Part shown: one piece after another, positions 58,844 through 64,000 of the stretch
Position numbering within the stretch: the first letter of the stretch is position 1
Layout of the letters: the number at the start of each line of letters is the position of its first letter
DNA from: Anderseniella sp963700895
GTDB lineage: Bacteria; Pseudomonadota; Alphaproteobacteria; Rhizobiales; Aestuariivirgaceae
Direction of reading: 5' to 3'
Assembly: GCA_963700895.1 (NCBI GenBank)
Contig: CAVOZI010000016.1
Location: 186,001-250,000 of the forward strand
DNA: 64,000 nucleotides
The notes under the pieces: generated by a model
Told to the model about the DNA's origin: nothing
Database searches by the model: none
Seen by the model: the letters and a program-made list of their open reading frames with translations, nothing else
Program-made: the position numbers and the translations under genes

Positions 58844-60001
58844 CCAACCGGCATTGATCAGTACCGATGCGCCCAGTCACGCAAGCCGATGGACATGATC
58901 TTCCAGGGCTGGTCGATGAGGTTGTTCCAGGCCTGACATGACAGAGCGACAATATCGTCGTAGGAGCGGAAGACCCGATTGGACAGCCAGTTGTCACGCA
59001 GGTACTGCCAGACGTTCTCAACCGGATTGAGTTCTGGCGACTTCGGCGGCAGGAACAGCAGCGTGATGTTGCCGGGGACCTTGAGTTGCTTCGAGGAATG
59101 CCATCCAGCCTGATCGAGGATGAGGACGGCATGGGCGCCGATATCGACCTGGGCACTGATCTCGACAAGATGCGCATTCATGGCCTCGGTATCGCACCAC
59201 GGCATCACCAGGCCAGCTCCCTTGCCTTTGGCCGGGCAGATGGCCCCGAAGATATAGGCCGATGAAGTGCGCTGGTCCTGCGGGGCTGATGGCCTGGTGC
59301 CACGCCGGGCCCAGCGCCGGGTGATCTTGTTCTTCTGCCCGATACGGGCCTCATCCTGCCACCACAGCTCTATCGCGGTGTCGGTCGGCAGGCCACATTG
59401 GATGGCGTCGATCTGTTCCGGGAAGCTTTTTTTTTAAAATGCTCTGCCTGCAGCTCGTTCTGGGCATGATGGTGTGGCCGGGCCGACAGCTTGCGGTAGC
59501 CCATCGCCTTCAACATCCGCCCCAACGTGCTTTCATCAATGGAGATGCGGTACTCCCGGTACACCCACTGGACCAGGTCCTTCAGGCGCCAGCGCACCAC
59601 CTCGTCAATCGCCGGGATTGGGCCACGCTCAATCAGCTCAACCAGCGCCTGCCGCTGTGCCTCGTTCAGCTTTGGCACCCGCCCGGGCGCCTTGCCATCC
59701 AGCAGGCCATCGGGACCTCTGGCATTGAACCGCACCACCCAGTCACGGATGATCTGCGCCGTGACGCCGCCAACCTTGGCGGCAGCCCGGCGTGAGCCGC
59801 CATCATAAATACTCGCCAAGGCCAACAGACGCCGGGTCTGGTTGGCATCCTTCGATGCCCGGGCCAGAACCCTCATATCCGTGGCAGAGAAGTCAGAGCG
59901 AAGGGGTGTCGCAGCAACCATGGCAAACCTCCTGTTTGCCACATCGAGTCAGACAATCGCTGATTTGCCTACCCACTTGAGTCAACCACTACGCCGGTTG
60001 G
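58844..60001 (-). mobile_element. IS630-family element, copy 2
   Basis: 1158 bases, same ends as copy 1 and flanked by TA (58842-58843 and 60002-60003). It is one base longer because of a ninth T in the slippery run (59428-59436). It lies 308 bases downstream of tRNA-Arg. Confidence 0.92.
58858..59921 (-). CDS. IS630 transposase, two frames (copy 2)
   Basis: Same protein as in copy 1: helix-turn-helix frame from ATG 59921 (AGGAGG upstream) and DDE frame ending at 58858 (LDQAGWHS, PPKSPELNPVENVW). On the coding strand the frames meet at A9. A -1 slip, or adding one A during transcription, joins them into one ~354-residue transposase. A TAA in the second frame lies right before the run, as expected at a recoding site. 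This copy is the more likely active one. Confidence 0.88.
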
Positions 60002-60199
60002 TATAAGACCCCACCCCGCGTGCGCGTGAACCTCTGTCGAAACTCTGCCGCCTTTTGCCAACAGCCGCCAGAATGCGCGGAAATCAAAACGTGGCCGTCC
60101 AGAAAAAACTCATCACGGAGACGTGGTTAGTTTATCTGCCAAAAACTAAGGACGGAGACGACCATAGTTATTCGGCAAAGGAAGTTGGCGACCAAGCCG

Positions 60200-60320
60200 G
60201 GCTTTCAGAACGTCAGCGCAAGACAGCATCTGCCGCCGAACTGAACGCTGAGGGCGTTCCTACGCCGCGTGGTGGCCAGTGGCATTTGGCATCCGTGCAA
60301 AGGCTGGTGAAGCGGCTGGC
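60200..60320 (+). pseudogene. Serine-recombinase C-terminal fragment
   Basis: The frame reads AAELNAEGVPTPRGGQWHLA, then SVQRLVKRL. This matches the recombinase region of serine invertases/resolvases (A-x-x-L-N-x-x-G-V-x-T-x-R-G-G-x-W-x-x-x-x-V-x-x-x-L). No catalytic domain is present, and the frame upstream is unrelated. A relic, probably of a phage or transposon. Confidence 0.5.
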
Positions 60321-60394
60321 TAGTTATACGAAACCCCGAGGCGCACTTCCAACAGGTCACTTATGGACCTTAGATTGCCGTATCACGGACTGCG

Positions 60395-60628
60395 CTAACT
60401 GCGCGATTGGCGGTCCTTGCAGCGCAGATACTTACCAGCGCAACTCTCGCTGCATTTGTTGAGTTGAGTTCCCGCTTTGCCGCTACTGATGCATCGATCA
60501 ATACAGGAGGAGTGAACCGATTGGCAGTTTAACTGCCGGAACACACCGGTCGGTTTTTTCTGGGCCGCGAAGGCCATTGGATTGGCAATAAGGGTTACTG
60601 CGACGGCGGAAATTAAGGCCTTAAGCAT
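60395..60628 (-). CDS. Small secreted protein with symmetric Cys pattern
   Basis: A 77-residue exported protein. The signal peptide is ~24 residues (LKALISAVAVTLIANPMAFA). The mature part has six Cys spaced C-x6-C-x3-C-x12-C-x3-C-x6-C, a twin C-x3-C arrangement that would clamp two helices. The protein at 62736-62987 has the same pattern with x11 in the middle. GGAGG lies five bases before ATG 60628; an ATG four codons earlier is possible. No family known to me. Confidence 0.75.
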   Translation of the reverse strand: MLKALISAVAVTLIANPMAFAAQKKPTGVFRQLNCQSVHSSCIDRCISSGKAGTQLNKCSESCAGKYLRCKDRQSRS

Positions 60629-60816
60629 GGCATCCTCCATGCAATGTTGTGTCTTGGTAGCATATGCCCAAGTTCAAGTCGGGAGAATGGGGAACGGAGA
60701 CGCTTAGCCCCTTTTTTAGGGGTAAAAATTCCCGCGGATTAAAGGCAGCACTGGTGAGTTGCTTGAGTTGTTCAAGTCGCAGGGAGACCACTATCGAAAT
60801 TCTCCCACCTGCCAGT

Positions 60817-61017
60817 TTAATCATCCGACTTTGCTCTTGCCCGCCACTTTGCCCACCGCCGCCGTTGTGCCTCAGCAATGCGCTGCTTGCCTTCGGGCGT
60901 CCTTGGCCCCGTGGACATCCCGCCGTGAAATTTGCAGCGGTTCCTGCCCGGCAATGCCCTAGCCCGACATGGGAGACCCCTACGGGTCAGTGCGCCGCAT
61001 GGTGGCCGCCTATTCAT
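60817..61017 (-). CDS. HGGxSTG-domain phage-type protein
   Basis: A 66-residue basic protein: NRRPPCGALTRRGLPCRARA, then RCKFHGGMSTGPRTPEGKQR. The three Cys and the H-G-G-x-S-T-G-P-R-T block are typical of a small family found in prophages and gene-transfer-like regions, possibly zinc-binding. ATG 61017 lies within the last codons of the upstream gene (8-base overlap), so the two are coupled. Confidence 0.8.
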   Translation of the reverse strand: MNRRPPCGALTRRGLPCRARALPGRNRCKFHGGMSTGPRTPEGKQRIAEAQRRRWAKWRARAKSDD

Positions 61018-61294
61018 CGTCAGCCAACCGTTCCATTGGTGTTGAATGTCCCGGTTGCACCTGATTGACGTACTGCTCAGCGCCGGGAACGCGGGTAAGG
61101 GCAGCAACGGCATCGATCTGTGCTATCAGCGCTTCCGCCTCACGGGTGAGTGGATTGCGCAATCCGCAAAGGCCACGGAGCCTGTTCACCTGCTTCCGGC
61201 AATCCCGCATGGCGTCCAGCAATGCGCCATAATCCATCTGGTCAGAACCGGGATGGTGGAATGGGTTGATGGCTTTGCGGGTGCGTCTGGGCAT
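61010..61294 (-). CDS. Phage-type hypothetical protein
   Basis: A 94-residue protein with a basic start (PRRTRKAINPFHHPG) and a helical part with two Cys (DYGALLDAMRDCRKQVNRLR; GLCGLRNPLTREAEALIAQI). No family assigned. It overlaps the HGGxSTG gene, which suggests a prophage remnant operon next to tRNA-Arg. The ribosome site is weak. Confidence 0.55.
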   Translation of the reverse strand: MPRRTRKAINPFHHPGSDQMDYGALLDAMRDCRKQVNRLRGLCGLRNPLTREAEALIAQIDAVAALTRVPGAEQYVNQVQPGHSTPMERLADDE

Positions 61295-61372
61295 GAAGGC
61301 AAACTAGCATACGTTCCTTTTTTGTTCCACAAAGTCGTTCATTGCTTTCCACATCAAGGTTGACTCATTGCA

Positions 61373-61560
61373 ATGCGCCGCAACCCCAAGGAAGCCCGCA
61401 TTGTCATCGAACAGTGGCACCGGCACTACAACACAGTCAGGCCACACAGTGCCGTTGGCTACAGACCCCCGGGGCCGGAGAGCATCATCCCCATGGATCA
61501 ACTCCCCCACCATGCACGAACATTCAACCCGGACCACTCAGTGGGGGCAGGTCAATACTA
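61373..61560 (+). pseudogene. IS3-family transposase C-terminal fragment
   Basis: The frame reads EARIVIEQWHRHYNTVRPHS, then AVGYRPPGPESIIP. This is the end of the IS3 OrfB integrase domain (W-x-x-x-Y-N-x-x-R-P-H-S-x-L-G-Y). Upstream parts with the catalytic residues are absent. It is not contiguous with the IS3 piece at 10662. Confidence 0.75.
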
Positions 61561-61878
61561 CTTCTCTGCTTCCAAAGAGTTTTGCTTGACGCCTGTATCG
61601 GCAGCGTTACGCCGTTTACCACGTGTTTTTACCGACAAATTTGATTCAATTTGTGGAATTCGGGAAATTACGTGATCTTGCTAAGTAGACAAGGTCACCC
61701 CCTACAGACTTGCAAACCCCTGCAAATGACCTTGCCAGAAGGCCGCCGGGTCCCCCTCCCCGACGGCCTTCGTCGTTCTTGCACTGCGCATACCGTTCGG
61801 CAATGGTGGGCCATGTTTGGCCACAGTCCCAACGCGAACGCGATACCGGCCACAGTTGCGACAGATGCGTCAGCAATC
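61561..61878. other. Intergenic region with one hairpin
   Basis: No gene is supported. GAAGGCCG at about 61738 pairs with CGGCCTTC at about 61771. No T-run follows on either strand. Confidence 0.45.
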
Positions 61879-62310
61879 TCAATCAAGGCGGATTTTCATA
61901 CCACCCAGATTGAGTGATGCTTCAAAGCCGACCTGCCGACCTCGCACCGCAAGTTCCACGCCCTTCTCATTTGTCGCGAGGACATTGGTACCGCCGGCAC
62001 CAGCTGCGGCGGATGCTCCAGTCGTTGCATAGGTACCTTCAATGTCGGAAATTTTGCGTAGGTGCCGGGCAGTTCCGTTCAATGACATTTTCGACATGCC
62101 AATCACCAAACCGGCGTTGATGCCGCTCACACTGATCGGGTAACGCTGCCCGTTACAATTTAGCGTTCCCGATCCACTGGCTGCACCAACCACAAATCCA
62201 CCCTTTGTGATGTTCATACTGATGCGGCACGTCATGGCTTGCGCCGTGGATACGAACATAAGGAACGCAGTGGTTGCTAAGCAGACAACTCGGAGGCGCT
62301 GGCTTTTCAT
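61879..62310 (-). CDS. Exported Gly-rich beta protein
   Basis: A 143-residue protein with a signal peptide (KSQRLRVVCLATTAFLMFVS ... AQAMTC) and a mature domain KGGFVVGAASGSGTLNCNGQ, VSGINAGLVIGMSKM, then GTYATTGASAAAGAGG and VRGRQVGFEASLNLGGM. The pattern of Gly-rich strands is reminiscent of EipA/DUF1134 and similar envelope proteins, but this is weak. AAGGAAAATC precedes the ATG. It probably sits in the periplasm. Confidence 0.75.
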   Translation of the reverse strand: MKSQRLRVVCLATTAFLMFVSTAQAMTCRISMNITKGGFVVGAASGSGTLNCNGQRYPISVSGINAGLVIGMSKMSLNGTARHLRKISDIEGTYATTGASAAAGAGGTNVLATNEKGVELAVRGRQVGFEASLNLGGMKIRLD

Positions 62311-62454
62311 TGGGATTTTCCTTCTGACCGTGATTCTTGAAGCACTAACTTTAGCATACAGGATTTGGCGTGATTGAGTCTTGGCAGACGTCAGAGCCGA
62401 GCTTTAGGGTTTTGAGGTCAGCAAATCGGGCGCATGGGTTTCTGCCATCCGTCA

Positions 62455-62488
62455 ACGGAAACAGGCGCTCTCCGAAGGAAACGCCCGT
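62455..62488 (-). terminator. Hairpin terminator after the VPLPA tail
   Basis: On the minus strand GGGCGTTTCC...GGAGAGCGCCTGTTTCC. It is the same hairpin type as the dodecin terminator and the one at 63175, and lies 30 bases after the coding end at 62518. Confidence 0.55.
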
Positions 62489-62517
62489 GAAAACTACAAG
62501 CCTGTGATTCTCTGGTG

Positions 62518-62730
62518 TCAGGCAGCTACAGCCTTCCGCCTTCGCCACCCTGCAAAGCCAAGCCCGCCAAGGGCTGAGAGTAGCAGCCATGCGCCTGCCG
62601 GGAGAGGGACTGGTGCGACGGGTGCGACGGGCGAAACTACTTTCAACTCCACAACTAGCATGGAGTTTCTGGTTGCACCGGATTGTGCATCTTTCAGGAA
62701 CGATCTTGCCGAGGACCCATCACAGGCCAA
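62518..62730 (-). pseudogene. VPLPA-CTERM sorting-domain tail without protein body
   Basis: About 70 residues ending V-P-L-P-A-G-A-W-L-L-L-S-A-L-G-G-L-G-F-A then GWRRRKAVAA. This is a complete VPLPA-CTERM signal (motif, membrane helix, Arg cluster) used by exosortase-type systems. No signal peptide or usual large extracellular body precedes it; the frame opens only at about 62770, directly at the end of the upstream Cys-rich gene. It is read as a 3' relic. A second shorter copy of the tail is at 63228. Confidence 0.7.
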
Positions 62731-62735
62731 GTTCC

Positions 62736-62987
62736 TCAGATTTTCTTTCGACTTATAGCGGCTTTACAGGAACTCCGAGCGGTATCGCAAGCAACAACAC
62801 ACTTGTTGTAAGCAGTACCTACAGGATATGTTGCGCATTCGCCCAAGCAGTCCGTCGCCTTTTTCGTGCAGCAATTCGCTGTTGTGCAACCAAAGAGCAC
62901 ATCTTTCTTACTCCTTGCTTCAGATAGTTGCGCGAACCCAAACACAGTGACCGCAGATAGCACAAGCAATGCGAAGAAACTTCTCAT
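62736..62987 (-). CDS. Small secreted protein with symmetric Cys pattern (second member)
   Basis: An 83-residue exported protein. The signal peptide is RSFFALLVLSAVTVFGFAQL-SEA. The mature part has C-x6-C-x3-C-x11-C-x3-C-x6-C (from CTKKATDC to TARSSC) plus two further Cys just before. This is the same spacing as the protein at 60395-60628, although other residues differ. GAGGAC stands before ATG 62987. It could be a disulfide-rich secreted factor; function unknown. Confidence 0.75.
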   Translation of the reverse strand: MRSFFALLVLSAVTVFGFAQLSEARSKKDVLFGCTTANCCTKKATDCLGECATYPVGTAYNKCVVACDTARSSCKAAISRKKI

Positions 62988-63174
62988 TTGAAAGTCCTCA
63001 CAATCAGTGACTTTGTTCCAGTCATCGCTACGACACGACATGCTCCCTGCCGCGTATTGGGAGTAGAGAAATAACGCTCCTGAAATTGGAATGGGTCAAC
63101 AAGAATGTTGCAGTCGCCGCGCCATGCCATTTGCGGGGTGAAGGCGATTTGCGACCCTCGTTTAACCCCCCCAA

Positions 63175-63203
63175 CGCAAAACAGGCGCTCCGTAGAACGC
63201 CCG
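63175..63203 (-). terminator. Hairpin terminator, third copy
   Basis: On the minus strand GGGCGTTCTACGGAGCGCCTGTTTT, a stem with a short loop and a T-run. It lies 25 bases after the second VPLPA tail. Confidence 0.6.
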
Positions 63204-63227
63204 CGATACCGTGATCCGTGTGTGCCG

Positions 63228-63272
63228 TCAGGCAGCTACGGCCTTCCGCCTGCGCCATCCAGCAAAGCCAAG
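63228..63272 (-). pseudogene. Second VPLPA-CTERM tail end
   Basis: Fourteen residues L-G-F-A-G-W-R-R-R-K-A-V-A-A and a TGA, identical in protein to the end of the tail at 62518. The helix and VPLPA motif are absent; the sequence upstream is a transposase relic. Together with its terminator it is a duplicated gene end. Confidence 0.65.
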
Positions 63273-63275
63273 CAG

Positions 63276-63326
63276 ACTTTGAGCCGGGAACTTCGTGCGA
63301 TGGGCTATCGCAAGCTGTCAGCCATC
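63276..63326 (+). pseudogene. IS630-type transposase fragment
   Basis: TLSRELRAMGYRKLSA on the plus strand resembles the second helix-turn-helix of IS630 transposases (in the full copies S-T-L-G-R-M-L-K-A-M-G-Y-R-K-L-S-A). It is a different subgroup from copies 1 and 2. Very short relic. Confidence 0.55.
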
Positions 63327-63393
63327 TCTCGCGCATCACTCTTGTGGATGCGGCAGCTTTTGATGCTGAAGCGAGCGCCGGCGGGGAATGCCA

Positions 63394-63450
63394 ATGAAAG
63401 TCAATGGTGGTTGCCATTGCGGCAAAATCCGATACGAGGCTGTCGCCCTG
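63394..63450 (+). pseudogene. GFA-family N-terminal fragment
   Basis: MKVNGGCHCGKIRYEA matches the start of glutathione-dependent formaldehyde-activating (GFA) family proteins with its C-x-C zinc ligands. After ~18 residues the similarity ends, and the Flp pilin stop lies at 63455 on the other strand. A truncated relic. Confidence 0.5.
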
Positions 63451-63454
63451 TTGA

Positions 63455-63610
63455 CTACTGCATCGCGTTGCCAATGTCGGTGAACGTGGTGGTCAGGCCC
63501 GTCTCAATGGCTGGCATCAGGGCGACAAGGGTCAGTCCCGTCGCTGCGGCGATGACGGCGTATTCGATGGAGGTGACGCCAGACTCGTCTTTGAAGAAAC
63601 GTGCAACCAT
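63455..63610 (-). CDS. Flp/Fap-type pilin
   Basis: A 51-residue prepilin: MVARFFKDESGVTSIEYAVI, then AAATGLTLVALMPAIETGL and a short polar end. The Glu/Tyr pair (I-E-Y-A) after the processing Gly and the hydrophobic helix are the Flp pilin marks; a TadV-type peptidase would cut after Gly11. AAGGAGAG stands six bases before ATG 63610. The rest of a tad locus is not in the window. Confidence 0.9.
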   Translation of the reverse strand: MVARFFKDESGVTSIEYAVIAAATGLTLVALMPAIETGLTTTFTDIGNAMQ

Positions 63611-64000
63611 AACTCTCTCCTTGGGGTTAGGAAGTCTCATTATCCAAAATGGATCAGTTGGCCCCCTCTGGCACACTCCAATGCGGCGGAGGAGGGCCAG
63701 AGGGGTGAGCCGCAAGTGAGAGGTTAGTCTCAACATGCAACCTCACCCATGGTTCAGCAAATGCCATGCCATCCAGCCACATGGCGGGAAGCGGCCTCTC
63801 TTGATGATTAAAATTCTGCTATCGTTAAATGCTGGCCCGGACTGAACGCAAAGCGCCGCCTCTGCGCTAGCCCGGGCCAGTGTGTTGCGTCCGCTCCAGC
63901 CGAATGCGGCTGACAGAGGCTGAAACGCCGCAACATTACTGTCCCGGTAACGCAGTCTGGTGGATGTGTAATTTCACACATTGCAAACGCACACCCCTCA
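63611..64000. other. Upstream region of the pilin gene
   Basis: No gene seen. CCCCTCTGGC (63663-63672) pairs perfectly with GCCAGAGGGG (63696-63705) about 55 bases upstream of the pilin start, which could form a leader hairpin. Promoter boxes not fixed. Confidence 0.45.

Overview
The window reads as a chromosomal stretch of an alphaproteobacterium, probably Hyphomicrobiales. The inference rests on gene types common there (DUF2092, DUF1488, BA14K-like, Omp25-like barrel, extensin-like, VPLPA-CTERM tail) and on dispersed repeats whose readthrough resembles the spurious 'MSAxGQ' peptides of that group. No 16S gene or other phylogenetic marker is present.

Layout. 0-3 kb: a sulfatase running off the left edge, and a divergent TolB-like/TPR membrane protein. 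3-7 kb: a gene graveyard with MITE-like, IS1380 and RecD-type helicase remnants, an IS30-family element, orphan 3' ends of a porin and a lipase, and a small exported Gly/His-rich gene pair. 6.8-10.5 kb: a sulfatase, a DUF2092 protein and a small exported peptide. 10.6-17 kb: a broken IS3 and a broken AraC gene, two outer-membrane barrels, a frameshifted class 3 lipase with a duplicated tail, and IS630 copy 1. 17-25 kb: a cysteine-synthase-like enzyme, BON-MscS channel, Crp/Fnr regulator, transglutaminase-like protein, dodecin and small stress-type genes. 25.7-30.1 kb: a tyrosine-recombinase module with a possible Rep-like protein and a DEDDh exonuclease.

The most interesting region is 31-48.4 kb, a bacterial microcompartment (BMC) locus. 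It encodes a B12-type diol/glycerol dehydratase with large and medium subunits fused plus a separate small subunit, an isochorismatase-fold hydrolase, a PotABCD-like ABC importer, an SDR, AraC and DeoR regulators, a class III PLP enzyme, a CoA-acylating aldehyde dehydrogenase, a shell of one BMC-H, one BMC-V and two BMC-T proteins, and an APH-fold kinase. Kinase, PLP enzyme, SDR and aldehyde dehydrogenase are the core of RMM-type (aminoacetone / 1-amino-2-propanol) BMCs. Adding a dehydratase and a polyamine-type importer gives a hybrid in which both routes would yield propionaldehyde inside one shell. No dehydratase reactivase, phosphotransacylase or alcohol dehydrogenase lies inside the locus.

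49-58 kb: an AraC regulator and a cell-envelope cluster (L,D-transpeptidase, LprI/SH3, BON-LysM, SH3-like and LysM proteins, extensin-like protein). 58.3-64 kb: tRNA-Arg(CCG) with an inverted copy of its 3' end, IS630 copy 2, phage-type genes, two small secreted proteins with a symmetric cysteine pattern, orphan VPLPA-CTERM tails and a Flp pilin gene.

Several otherwise intact genes carry one-base frame breaks (AraC at 11.8 kb, lipase at 14.77 kb, BMC-T at 45.52 kb, LysM at 52.71 kb) and the BMC PLP enzyme has an in-frame TGA. Indel-prone sequencing or real decay are both possible, and the answer decides whether the BMC is functional.
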